Source: Ecytonucleospora hepatopenaei (taxonomy: Eukaryota > Microsporidia > Enterocytozoonidae). From it: a stretch of 64,000 nt of DNA. A program made the position numbers and the translations under genes. The DNA is taken from assembly GCA_026692725.1 (NCBI GenBank), contig JAPMUG010000012.1:1-64000 (forward strand), given 5' to 3'. The notes under the pieces were generated by a model. The model had not been told where the DNA came from. It saw only the letters and a program-made list of their open reading frames with translations, and did no database searches. Below are positions 38,399 through 47,908 of this stretch, one piece after another; the stretch's first letter is position 1; every line of letters begins with the position of its first letter.

Positions 38399-41300
38399 TT
38401 AAAAAGTTTCTGTGGTATATACGCTTTCCTTTTTAAGACAACTTCTGCCTTTATTGTTCTTAAAAATCCTATAAAAAGTGTCTGTTTTGCTTATTAACCT
38501 AACAAAATTCTCATCGTGTGTAATCACAATCAACTGAAAATCTTTCTTTTGGTCAATTAAGTTGTTCAGCGTTTCTGCTAACTTTTCAGTGTTTTGTTTA
38601 TCCAAAGATGTAGTTGGTTCATCCAATGTCAACATAAATCGTGTGCTGTAATCACCGTCAATTTCACAGGTGGATGAACTAAAAGCTTCTGCAAGTGCAA
38701 TTTTAAATAAAATACTTGCTATGATTTTTTGTCCAGCAGAACATCTTCCCCTCATATCAGTCTTTATCCCACTAATACACTGTACAATTTTATAATTGTA
38801 GCTTGTTGCTGTCAAATCACTAGACAGTTCAATATACTCAATATCATTTCCAGCGTATGTGTTTATCCATAAATCTTTTAAAATAATGTTTACTTCTTCC
38901 ATTTTCACAGAATGATATTCTATTATGGCTTTTTCTAACGCTGTCATGCTTTTCTTAACATCACTTAAACTCATTTCCAATATTTTTATTTCATAATAAA
39001 TCTCATTGTATTTTTCTGTTGTTTTTTTAAACTTTTCAATTTCATGCTTTCGAATTTCCTTGAAATTAGACAATTCATTCAGTTGTCCTTTTGTCTGATG
39101 TTTTAAAGATTCGATTTTAGCAATTTTCTGTATATAAGTTGTCAGTGTTTCTTTTAAAGAATCATGTTTTTCTTTATCATATTTTATTTTTCCTTTATTT
39201 TTTTCAAAAAAATCCCTCTTTTGAAAAAAATTCCCTATAAACCTTAAACTATTGATAAATTCCTGCTTCTTAGAAATTTCTAACTGTAATTGACATGCTT
39301 TTTCGTGTACCTCTGAAAATTTCTTTTTAACTTCAAAATACTCTGCCTGCTCTTTATCAAAACTTTTTGCAAACAAAGAATCATTTTCTATTTTTTTCTT
39401 TTCCTCCGTTGCACAGGCATATTCATTTAAAATTTTGTTGAAATCTGAAAATTTTGAATTAAATGAACTCACAAATTCATTTTGGTGTTTGTTTAGACTG
39501 TTAAAATTTTCCTTTAGTTTAGATAAATGCTTTGTTTTTTCCGATATATCAACTACTTCATTTTCTTTAAGAAATTTTTTGGCCAGGTTATATTTTTTTA
39601 ACTTTTCTAGATAAGCCATGTGATTTTCCATGGTGTAAAGCTGTTTTTGCATTTCGTCTTTTTTACTTTGTTCTTGTTTCAGTAAAATTTCAACATTTTT
39701 AATTTCATTTTCCACTTCTGATAAAGATTTGTTGTTAAAATTATTTTTAGTTAATTTTTGGTTTAAGGTTTTTAATTTTTCATTATTTTTTTCTAATTTG
39801 TTTTTTCTTATGGATATATTTTCTAATAATTCTTCTTTTATCTTCAAAGTATTTTTGTTTTTATCAATAAGTTTTTCAATTTCTATCAATTTATCCTTTT
39901 CTGCCTGTAGATTATCAAATAAATGACAAGTTTTATCATTTTTTAAGCTTATAAAATCCTTACTAATTTCATTTAATTTTTTAATAACAATATTGCATTT
40001 CTCATAAAAATCTTTGTTTTTTATTATAAGTTCAAAGTTTTTGACAAATACATCTGGGCTAGATGTTTTTGAGCAGTTAAAAACTTCTTTAATGCGGTTT
40101 AAATATTTTTTGCTTTCTAAAACTTTTCCATCACATACAAAGCAATTTTCACAATCTTTTATCAAATCCATAATGCTTAAGTATTTTTTCATTTCAAAAT
40201 ATTTGAACATATTTTCTGTTTTTTGATCCGTTTGAAACAAATCGATCAGTTTTTCTATATTTAATTTGTGATAAATTTCACCTTTTTGCAACAAATCTTT
40301 GTTTTCTCTAATTAGTCTATCAAACAAGATTATCAACTCGCTTTCTTTCCGTTTTATAACAGAATGATTAATTTCCGTTTTAAAAACTTCTTCTTGTTTT
40401 TGTTTGCAGATTTTTTCTAATTTAACATTTTCATTTTTTATTCTTTTAATTTCTTTCTTAATATCATCAGAATCTACATTAATTTCTTGTTCATAATTAA
40501 TACCATCGATTGTTTTTGTAATAAAAGTAATTTCCTCCAATATTTCTTTGTGTTCTGATTCCAAAGATAAAACATGCGTTTTTCTATTTTGATTTTCATT
40601 TAAATTGCTGTTTAATAAAATAATTTTCCTTTCACACTCTTCTAGATTAGTAATTAAGTCTTCTTTTGAAAATTCTGCATTATTTTCCATCTTAAACCTT
40701 TTAAATGTCATGTCCTCTTCACACTTTTTAACAAAATCACCATATTTCATGCATTTTTCATTATTTTTATGTATTTCTTTAATAAATTCTTCACGCTCTT
40801 TAATCTCATGTTGTTTATTTTCAATATCCTTCATCTGTTCTTGTTTAATTTTAGAGTATTTTTCGTTCATTTCATTTTTTAATGTAAACAAATCAATACT
40901 GTTGTTTATAGTTAGTTGCATGCACAAATCTTTTTTAAGATTTTCTAACTGAGAAGTTAAAAACCCAATTTTTGTGTTTAACTGCAAATATTTTTCATCT
41001 AAAACTTTCTTCTTTTCTAAATTTTCCGTTATAAAGTTAAATTTATTTTCTGCTAAAGCAACTTGTGCTTTTATTTCAGGTAAATTTATATTTTTTAAAG
41101 TTTCTTTCTGCTTTTCAATTTCTTCTTCTGTTTCTTTTATATGCTTTTTAACATCATGTTCTTCTTTTAAATTATTAAAAAGAGCAATATTTTTATATTC
41201 ACTCTTGTTTTCATATTCATCAATAATTTTCTTGCATTCTGAAAGGGTATTTTGTAAATTTTTATATTCGTTTTCCAATGTTTCTTGTTCTTTAATTTTA

Positions 41301-42130
41301 TTTTTTAGATCATCCACTTTTGTCTTAATAATTTCTCTTTTAGATGATAATTTTTCTAAAAGATCCATTTTTTCATTGATAGAATTCAAGCATTCATTGT
41401 ATTTTTTAACAGCCTCTTCTTTTTCAATTTTTTGCTGAAGTTCATGTCTCAAGCTTACAGTGCGCAATTCTATTTTCCTTTCAATCTCTGTTTTTGTGCT
41501 TTTCAGCTGTAAAAGTGCTTTGTTATACTGCGAACTGCAAAAAATTTCATCAAGTTTCTTTTTTAGAACAGTCGTGTCGCCTAAAGGCCAGGCTATTTCC
41601 TCCTGGTGACAAAAAATTACATTTTGTAAAATCGAAGAATTTGTGCCAAGATAATGTGGCACCCATTTGATAACTTCTACGACTTTATCACCAATCAATT
41701 TCAAATCTTTTGATGATTCATTAAATTTATTCTCCTCTTCTCCTTCTTTGCTTTCAAATAACAAACATTCTAGAGTTCTTTGTTCAACTTTTTTAGCTTT
41801 TCGTTCACAATGTAGTGTTTTTTGAATAACATACCTTTTACCATTTTCAGAGTCAAAAATTAATTTCATTGTTGCGCGTGTGCTTATCTCCTTAGAAAAA
41901 CTCGGATCAAATACAAATGCACCATTCTTGCTGTTTGGAGGTAAATCACCGGTTGTTAAATATTTTAAAATTTCAATTATTGTTGTTTTGCCACTCCCAT
42001 TCTTACCAACAATCAATGTTATCGGATCTTCAAAGTCAATTTCCCATGTTTTTGTGGCATCAAATGCTCTAATCCCACTAAGTTCTAATTTACAAAGTTT
42101 TGTTCTTTGATAATTTTCCATGTTAACCAT
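38399..42130 (-). CDS. RAD50: RAD50, double-strand-break repair ATPase
   Basis: RAD50 works with MRE11 in end processing and tethering of DNA breaks and at telomeres. The 1243-residue protein has Walker A GKNGSGKT (42-49), a Rad50-specific LELSGIRAFD start and two very long coiled coils. The zinc hook is at about residue 660 (CFVC), and the ABC signature is RCSAGQK. Walker B is LTLDEPTTSLD, followed by the D-loop. Size is near normal. An in-frame Met at residue 4 could be the start. No CCC faces this gene; the promoter is shared with SPN1 36 bp away. Confidence 0.95.
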   Translation of the reverse strand: MVNMENYQRTKLCKLELSGIRAFDATKTWEIDFEDPITLIVGKNGSGKTTIIEILKYLTTGDLPPNSKNGAFVFDPSFSKEISTRATMKLIFDSENGKRYVIQKTLHCERKAKKVEQRTLECLLFESKEGEEENKFNESSKDLKLIGDKVVEVIKWVPHYLGTNSSILQNVIFCHQEEIAWPLGDTTVLKKKLDEIFCSSQYNKALLQLKSTKTEIERKIELRTVSLRHELQQKIEKEEAVKKYNECLNSINEKMDLLEKLSSKREIIKTKVDDLKNKIKEQETLENEYKNLQNTLSECKKIIDEYENKSEYKNIALFNNLKEEHDVKKHIKETEEEIEKQKETLKNINLPEIKAQVALAENKFNFITENLEKKKVLDEKYLQLNTKIGFLTSQLENLKKDLCMQLTINNSIDLFTLKNEMNEKYSKIKQEQMKDIENKQHEIKEREEFIKEIHKNNEKCMKYGDFVKKCEEDMTFKRFKMENNAEFSKEDLITNLEECERKIILLNSNLNENQNRKTHVLSLESEHKEILEEITFITKTIDGINYEQEINVDSDDIKKEIKRIKNENVKLEKICKQKQEEVFKTEINHSVIKRKESELIILFDRLIRENKDLLQKGEIYHKLNIEKLIDLFQTDQKTENMFKYFEMKKYLSIMDLIKDCENCFVCDGKVLESKKYLNRIKEVFNCSKTSSPDVFVKNFELIIKNKDFYEKCNIVIKKLNEISKDFISLKNDKTCHLFDNLQAEKDKLIEIEKLIDKNKNTLKIKEELLENISIRKNKLEKNNEKLKTLNQKLTKNNFNNKSLSEVENEIKNVEILLKQEQSKKDEMQKQLYTMENHMAYLEKLKKYNLAKKFLKENEVVDISEKTKHLSKLKENFNSLNKHQNEFVSSFNSKFSDFNKILNEYACATEEKKKIENDSLFAKSFDKEQAEYFEVKKKFSEVHEKACQLQLEISKKQEFINSLRFIGNFFQKRDFFEKNKGKIKYDKEKHDSLKETLTTYIQKIAKIESLKHQTKGQLNELSNFKEIRKHEIEKFKKTTEKYNEIYYEIKILEMSLSDVKKSMTALEKAIIEYHSVKMEEVNIILKDLWINTYAGNDIEYIELSSDLTATSYNYKIVQCISGIKTDMRGRCSAGQKIIASILFKIALAEAFSSSTCEIDGDYSTRFMLTLDEPTTSLDKQNTEKLAETLNNLIDQKKDFQLIVITHDENFVRLISKTDTFYRIFKNNKGRSCLKKESVYTTETF

Positions 42131-42166
42131 AAAAGCTTAAAAATAAAAATATTTTACCCTTTTTAA
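42131..42166. promoter_or_regulatory. 36-bp divergent promoter between RAD50 and SPN1
   Basis: Only 36 bp separate the two start codons. One CCC element (42157-42159) faces SPN1. No matching element faces RAD50, so either the CCC acts in both directions or RAD50 uses another signal. Confidence 0.55.
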
Positions 42167-42757
42167 ATGTCACCTCCAAAGATAATTGTTGATAGTGATG
42201 AAAAAGAGCCAAATTTAAATACAAAACATACAGAAAATATAAAAAAAGAAGCTAAAAATATTTCAGAAGAAATTCTACCTGTCAAAAAAATTAAAACAAA
42301 CAAAAATTCTCAGAAAAACATAGATTCTGATAAGTTTGCACTGGATTTAATAGAGTTAATGAAAAGTTGCTATGAAAAAGATTTAAACAAATCGAAAGAT
42401 AATTATGAAGTTCAAAAAATCAAACATATAAATGAAATTTGTAACAAGCTTTTGAATACGAAATATCAGGAAAAATGTCTTTTTCATGGTTGTTTAGATC
42501 AAATTAAAATTTGGTTGGAACCTTTACCGGATAGGTCTTTACCTAATGTAGTTATAAAAAAGAATCTTTTGGAAGTTTTAAGTCATATGAAAAATATAAC
42601 CAGGTCAGATTTGTTGAACTCACAGGTGGGGAAAATTGTTAATTTTTATAGTAAAAATCCAAGAGAAAACATGGAAATAAGAAGAATGGCAAAAAATTGT
42701 GTTTCAAAATGGAAAAACATGATCATTATGGAGGAAAATGAAGAAAATGGGCTGTAA
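42167..42757 (+). CDS. SPN1: SPN1/IWS1 transcription elongation factor
   Basis: Spn1 binds Spt6 and RNA polymerase II during elongation. The 196-residue protein has a charged disordered N-terminus and the TFIIS N-terminal-like fold of Iws1: QIKIWLEPLPDRSLPNVVIK, then LLNSQVGKIVNFYSKNP and IRRMAKNCVSKWKNMI. The conserved core is complete, and the protein ends soon after it, much shorter than yeast (410). CCC is at 42157-42159. It is divergent from RAD50. Confidence 0.92.
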   Translation: MSPPKIIVDSDEKEPNLNTKHTENIKKEAKNISEEILPVKKIKTNKNSQKNIDSDKFALDLIELMKSCYEKDLNKSKDNYEVQKIKHINEICNKLLNTKYQEKCLFHGCLDQIKIWLEPLPDRSLPNVVIKKNLLEVLSHMKNITRSDLLNSQVGKIVNFYSKNPRENMEIRRMAKNCVSKWKNMIIMEENEENGL

Positions 42758-42790
42758 TTTAAAGTGTTTTAAAATAAATTTTATTATTTT

Positions 42791-44248
42791 TTAATTACTT
42801 GCATATTTCTTGACCATTTCAACAAACATAGGTAAAGGACGACCAGTCCCACCTGATTTGTAATTTTCCTTAAGAAATCCTTCGTTCATCATTCCTGCGA
42901 TGTCAAAATGCACCCACTCAACATCCTTTTCAACAAAAGCATGCAAAAATTCTGCTGCACTGCAAGATCCTCCCATTCCACGACCTCCTATGTTATTCAA
43001 ATCTGCAACATCACTTTCCAACATTTTCCTGTAATACTTACTTAAAGGCATTCTCCACAACAATTCATCAGAATCCTTTGATGCTTCTTCAATTGTTTTG
43101 CTTAATTTTTCTGAATTTGTAAAATACCCAGCATAAACATTTCCAAGAGCAACTACCATAGCGCCTGTTAATGTAGCCGTATCCATAATTATTTCAGGTT
43201 TTTTACTGTACTGTGTTTGTGCGTAACAAATTGCATCCGCCAAGATCAAACGACCTTCTGCGTCAGTATTTCCAATTTCCACGCTCATTTTATTCATTGC
43301 TGTAAAAACATCCCCTGGCTTTGTGGCAGTGGAAGAGGGCAAATTTTCTACCAGTGGGATGGTGCATGTCATGTTTATTTTTACATTTGCATCCACACAC
43401 GCCTTAAAAGCACCAATTAAAGTACCTGCACCCATCATATCAAACTTCATGTGATGCATGTTCAAAGATGGTTTTAAACTTATGCCTCCGCTATCAAAAC
43501 AGACTCCTTTTCCCACCATTGCAATTTTATGGTCATCTAAATTACTGTTTCCTTTGTATTCCAAAGTAAGCAATTTTGACTTTTCTTTACTACCTTGTCC
43601 AACAGAAAGCATTAAATTCATGCCAAGTTTTTTACAATCCTCCTCTTCTAGTACTTTCATTTTTACTTTTTCATTATTTTCAAACAAAATCTTTGCATAT
43701 TCCACAAAATGTGTAGGTGTCATTAGATTAGCAGGTGTATCACCTAAAAAACGAGAAATATTCTGACAGTGTGCCATTTCAACCACATTTTTGTATTCCA
43801 AAGGATACTTTAAATTGCACTTGAAATCTTCTTTTACATCCTTTCGTAGGAAATCATATTTATAGGACGCCAAAATAAATCCATAGTAGCAGTGTTTTAC
43901 CAGAGAAAATTCTTCAAATTCGATGGAATAATTTTTGAAATATTTGGAAATATATGAAAAAAGATTACCCATGCTTTTTTGTACATTCATAGCTACTACT
44001 TCATCATATTCCTTTTCATTTAAATCACCTAATCCACATAAAATATTCTGCTTATATTCAAAAATTTCACCGTGGGATCCTGAAACTTTTTTGTTTTTCA
44101 AAAATGTTAAAATGTCACTGTCATTACAACATAAAACTTTAACATTTTCTTCTTTACCTGAAAAAAATTTTACAACTACATTACCAGTGCATTCCTTTGA
44201 TTCTAAAACATTTCTTAGCTTTTTAAAATCTAACAAACTTAAAGACAT
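42791..44248 (-). CDS. Leucine aminopeptidase (M17 family)
   Basis: This is a cytosolic two-metal aminopeptidase that releases N-terminal residues from peptides made by the proteasome. The 485-residue protein has the M17 catalytic domain with GKGVCFDSGGISLKPS (metal/catalytic Lys), KFDMMGAGT and the signature NTDAEGRLILADAI. It also has the late block HFDIAGM. The family is usually hexameric. CCCTT lies about 11 bases before the ATG. Length is typical. Confidence 0.94.
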   Translation of the reverse strand: MSLSLLDFKKLRNVLESKECTGNVVVKFFSGKEENVKVLCCNDSDILTFLKNKKVSGSHGEIFEYKQNILCGLGDLNEKEYDEVVAMNVQKSMGNLFSYISKYFKNYSIEFEEFSLVKHCYYGFILASYKYDFLRKDVKEDFKCNLKYPLEYKNVVEMAHCQNISRFLGDTPANLMTPTHFVEYAKILFENNEKVKMKVLEEEDCKKLGMNLMLSVGQGSKEKSKLLTLEYKGNSNLDDHKIAMVGKGVCFDSGGISLKPSLNMHHMKFDMMGAGTLIGAFKACVDANVKINMTCTIPLVENLPSSTATKPGDVFTAMNKMSVEIGNTDAEGRLILADAICYAQTQYSKKPEIIMDTATLTGAMVVALGNVYAGYFTNSEKLSKTIEEASKDSDELLWRMPLSKYYRKMLESDVADLNNIGGRGMGGSCSAAEFLHAFVEKDVEWVHFDIAGMMNEGFLKENYKSGGTGRPLPMFVEMVKKYASN

Positions 44249-44407
44249 CTAAAATAAGGGTAAATATTTTTATGATTTATATTTTTTACTGATTTATATT
44301 TGATGTGTTTGATTAAATAGAGCGTTATATTTAAATTAAACTTAAAGTGTGATATTCAAAAAATAACCTTAAAACCCCAAACAATAAAAAAATCTTTTAC
44401 CCTCTCT

Positions 44408-47400
44408 ATGAAATTAGAAAAAGTCATTGTGAAAAATTTTAAAAGTTATGTGGGTGAATATCTTTTGGGGCCTTTTGATAATTTTACGTGTATTATTGGA
44501 CCTAATGGTTCGGGAAAATCAAATATTTTGGATGCCATAACATTTGCATTAAATGTAAATATTCAACACCTTAGAGTAAATCATGCCACTGAATTTGTCA
44601 GTGTTGGACAGGAAGAATGCTTTGTTAACTTGTATATAAATGTCGATGGTGGTTTAAAGGTGTTTAGCAAAACATTTAACGCAAAAAAGCATAATTACGT
44701 ATATAAAGTAAATGAATGTCAAAAGTCTAGCAAACAGTATACCTTAGAACTTGAAAAATTAAACATTTTTTCTAAAATCAGAAATTTTATAATTTATCAA
44801 GGAATGCTTATAAATAGTAAAATGGATTTGTTTCAGGCAATTGAAAATATTTCTGGGTCTATAAATTTTAAAGAAGAATACGATAAATTAAAAGAAAATT
44901 ATGTGGCCTGTAACAAAGAGTTACAGCAAAAACAGGAAAGAAAAAAAGACATTTTAAATGACTTAAATGAAGCTAACGATGCAAAGGAAAAAGAAGTGCA
45001 GTTTGTAAAAAACATGAATGCTTTGGAAGAATTAAAAGGCAAGATGTTTGTGTATGAAATTGCGTCAAAACTAAAAAATTCGAAAAGGATAGAAGATTTG
45101 TCTGCGATGTACAGGAAAGAAAGTGAAAAGATAATAAATAACCCTGAATATGATTCATTAAATCAAGAAATTTTATGTTTAAAACAAAAATCAACACAGC
45201 AATTTCAGGCTATTTTTGAGATGGAAACTGAAATAAAGTGTATTAGATCAGATGATTTAAAAGCAAGGAAAAATAATGAAAAAGAATTGGGTGAAGAAAT
45301 ATCTAACATTAAAAAGAATTTAGAAAGATTAAGACCGCAAATTGATTATCAAAAATACAATCCTACAATTTCCTTTGAAGAATGCAAGAACACTTTTTTA
45401 AACGAATTAGAACAAGCTAAAATTGTTTACAATGAGCAGACAGAAAACTATCAAAAAGAAGAAAGTAAACTAATGTTGGATAATTTTGAGGCTGTTGCAA
45501 AAAAAGAGGAGTGCTTAATGGAAATTAAGAAATACAAGGAAAAGAAAGAAAGACTCATCAAAGAAAATAAAAGAATTGAAATTGAAAATAAAAACAAAAA
45601 GGAACAAATTTTAAAAATTGAAAGACAAATTGTTGATTTAACACAAAAAGCTTCACCTGATGCTTTGGAACAACTAAAATCACTGGATAAGGAAATTGTC
45701 GGTTTAGAAAATAATTTAAATGACATAACAAAAGAAATTTTATTATTTAAGGCAAAAAATGTTGTAAATAAAAACGAAATTTTTGTGTCTAATGTTATTG
45801 AAAATTTGAAAGCCGTGAATCCTGGTGTTTTGGGAAGTGTCAGTAGTCTCATAAAACCCTCTCAGAAAAAGTTTGAAATTCCTATAGCTGTTTTAATGCA
45901 AAAACATGCAAACTCGGTTATTGTTGAAAATGAGGATGTTGCTTTGGAATGCATTTTGTATCTTAAGGAAACAAAATCATGTAAGCTAACTTTCTTAACA
46001 CTAAACAAATTTAAAGTTAATACAGATGTGGTAGTTGGTGATGACATGTTTTTAAATCCACTAAATTGTATTGTGTGCGACAACAAATATTTAGGAGTGG
46101 CACAATTTTTATTTCATGCTAAGGTAATAGCGGAAAATAGTAATTTTGAGAATAAAAATATTGGTAACTTTAAGGCTATTGCTACACTAAATGGTATTTT
46201 ATATCAACAAAATGGTTTGATAACCGGTGGTAACATAACAACTAATAAATTTGAAGAAAATAAAATTTCTGAATTAACGATGGAAAGAACTAAAATAATT
46301 AACAAGATTAAAAATCTTAAGACTAAAAAAGATGGATTTACAGGTATTAATTTTATATTGGAAAAGATCAAGGAATTAGAAAAGACAAAAAATGAAATTG
46401 TTTTTGAAAAACTACATGAAATTGAAGAATGTTTAAAAGATGTAGATGTTTTGAATTTAGAAGCAACTTTAATGAAATTTTCTGAAAATTTAAAAGAATT
46501 CGAGTATGAAAGGCAGTTTGTTAGGGAAAACATGAGGAAAAAAGAGAAAGAACTTATTTTACCTATTCTAAGAAAAACAGGCTTCAATTCTGTGTGTGAA
46601 TTTACAACAAGTTTAAAAGAAGATGAAAAAAGATTTGACTTGGAAGAAAAATTGCATGTTTTGGAGCAAAAGTATGCTGAAATTCTAAAAATTAATGCCG
46701 AAAAAAGCAATGAAAAGGAAAATTTTAACAAGGCGTTGGAATTAGAGAAAAAACTACATTTAATGCAACAAGAATTTGAAATTAACAAACAAACACTTAA
46801 GGCCAAAGAATTTGATTTTAAGGAATTTTTACATAAGTTAGAAATTGCTAAAAATAAGCTTTTTAACATTTCTTTGTCAAAATCAAAAAACGAAGAAGAA
46901 ATCAATGACATTTTGAATTTTTGTAGACTTGAAACCGATTTTTCTTCTATTGATGAGATAACATCAACTAATTTATATAAAGAAATTGAAAATAAAAATG
47001 AGGTTATGCTACTTAGAGATTTGAACGACCTTAAAAAAGAAAAGAACAGATTGGAATCATGTTTGTCCAATAATGCGACTTTACACATAAAAGATAATTC
47101 TTTGGAAGCAAAGTATTTGAAGTTTAACAGAGAATTTGAGTTTGCTAAAGAAAGTGCACAGAGGGCAAAGGAACATTTTAATGAAATTGCAGTGGAGAGA
47201 AAAAAGTTATTTGATGTTTATTTTGAAAAATTGCAACGAAAAATAAATGAAATTTATAAAAAACTGGCATATGTTAATACAGAATGTAGAGACGACGAAA
47301 ATGAATGTGCTAAAGTCGTAAAGGAAGGAGATATTTTTAGTCCTGGTAATAAAGTAAAGTTTTATGTAGTTCCACCTGGTAAAGGATATTGTGAATTTAC

Positions 47401-47680
47401 AGAATTAAGTGGCGGAGAAAGAAGTTTGGCTGCATTATCATTTTTGTTTGCATTACAAAAAACACCACCTTTTTACGTACTTGATGAAGTAGACGCGGCC
47501 TTAGACCGTAAAAATGTAGAGAATTTGGTTAATTACATAAAAAATGAGGCAACTACAAAGCAATTTATAGTTATTTCATTAAAGGATTATTTTTTTAAAG
47601 AAGCAGATGGTTTGTTAGGCGTTTATAAAGATCAAGCACAAAATAGATCAAGAATATTGACATATAAGCTTGTTAATTAG
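44408..47680 (+). CDS. SMC1: SMC1, cohesin ATPase subunit
   Basis: SMC1 with SMC3 forms the cohesin ring that holds sister chromatids. The 1090-residue protein has Walker A GPNGSGKS (31-38) and long coiled coils. A hinge near 480-620 contains VNPGVLGSVSSLI and GLITGGN-type blocks. The signature ELSGGERSLAALSFLFAL (near 1000) and Walker B FYVLDEVDAALD follow. The end FIVISLKDYFFKEADGLLGVYKD is the SMC1 form. CCC lies six bases before the ATG. The coiled coils are shorter than in animals and fungi. Confidence 0.93.
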   Translation: MKLEKVIVKNFKSYVGEYLLGPFDNFTCIIGPNGSGKSNILDAITFALNVNIQHLRVNHATEFVSVGQEECFVNLYINVDGGLKVFSKTFNAKKHNYVYKVNECQKSSKQYTLELEKLNIFSKIRNFIIYQGMLINSKMDLFQAIENISGSINFKEEYDKLKENYVACNKELQQKQERKKDILNDLNEANDAKEKEVQFVKNMNALEELKGKMFVYEIASKLKNSKRIEDLSAMYRKESEKIINNPEYDSLNQEILCLKQKSTQQFQAIFEMETEIKCIRSDDLKARKNNEKELGEEISNIKKNLERLRPQIDYQKYNPTISFEECKNTFLNELEQAKIVYNEQTENYQKEESKLMLDNFEAVAKKEECLMEIKKYKEKKERLIKENKRIEIENKNKKEQILKIERQIVDLTQKASPDALEQLKSLDKEIVGLENNLNDITKEILLFKAKNVVNKNEIFVSNVIENLKAVNPGVLGSVSSLIKPSQKKFEIPIAVLMQKHANSVIVENEDVALECILYLKETKSCKLTFLTLNKFKVNTDVVVGDDMFLNPLNCIVCDNKYLGVAQFLFHAKVIAENSNFENKNIGNFKAIATLNGILYQQNGLITGGNITTNKFEENKISELTMERTKIINKIKNLKTKKDGFTGINFILEKIKELEKTKNEIVFEKLHEIEECLKDVDVLNLEATLMKFSENLKEFEYERQFVRENMRKKEKELILPILRKTGFNSVCEFTTSLKEDEKRFDLEEKLHVLEQKYAEILKINAEKSNEKENFNKALELEKKLHLMQQEFEINKQTLKAKEFDFKEFLHKLEIAKNKLFNISLSKSKNEEEINDILNFCRLETDFSSIDEITSTNLYKEIENKNEVMLLRDLNDLKKEKNRLESCLSNNATLHIKDNSLEAKYLKFNREFEFAKESAQRAKEHFNEIAVERKKLFDVYFEKLQRKINEIYKKLAYVNTECRDDENECAKVVKEGDIFSPGNKVKFYVVPPGKGYCEFTELSGGERSLAALSFLFALQKTPPFYVLDEVDAALDRKNVENLVNYIKNEATTKQFIVISLKDYFFKEADGLLGVYKDQAQNRSRILTYKLVN

Positions 47681-47705
47681 AAATAAACTATTTTTTATCC
47701 TTTTT

Positions 47706-47879
47706 ATGCAAAAAATTAACAAACTAATAAGAAGGTATTTAATGCTTGCGATACTTTCTATGACAATAACATTTATCTTATTTAGTATTAAAAAGTTTAT
47801 AAGACCTAAACCATACGAAAGTAAAGAAATTCCTGTAGGAGATAGTTATATAGTAACTCTTACAGATGAAGGATTATGA
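47706..47879 (+). CDS. 57-residue single-pass membrane protein, unknown
   Basis: The frame is open from 47670, inside the end of SMC1, but the ATG at 47706 follows TATCCTTTT, a weak CCC-like element, and is the better start. The protein has a basic N-terminus (KLIRRY), one membrane helix (about residues 11-27) and a short tail ending TLTDEGL. Small subunits of ER or mitosomal membrane complexes have this form. No family is recognised. It lies 25 bp after SMC1. Confidence 0.5.
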   Translation: MQKINKLIRRYLMLAILSMTITFILFSIKKFIRPKPYESKEIPVGDSYIVTLTDEGL

Positions 47880-47908
47880 TAAATATTGTAAAAAAGTTTA
47901 TTATATTG

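Noticed and set aside
46204..47088. 294-residue antisense open frame inside SMC1
   Set aside because: It is Ser/Phe/Leu-rich, as expected for the complement of Glu/Lys-rich coiled coil; SMC1 on the other strand is unambiguous.
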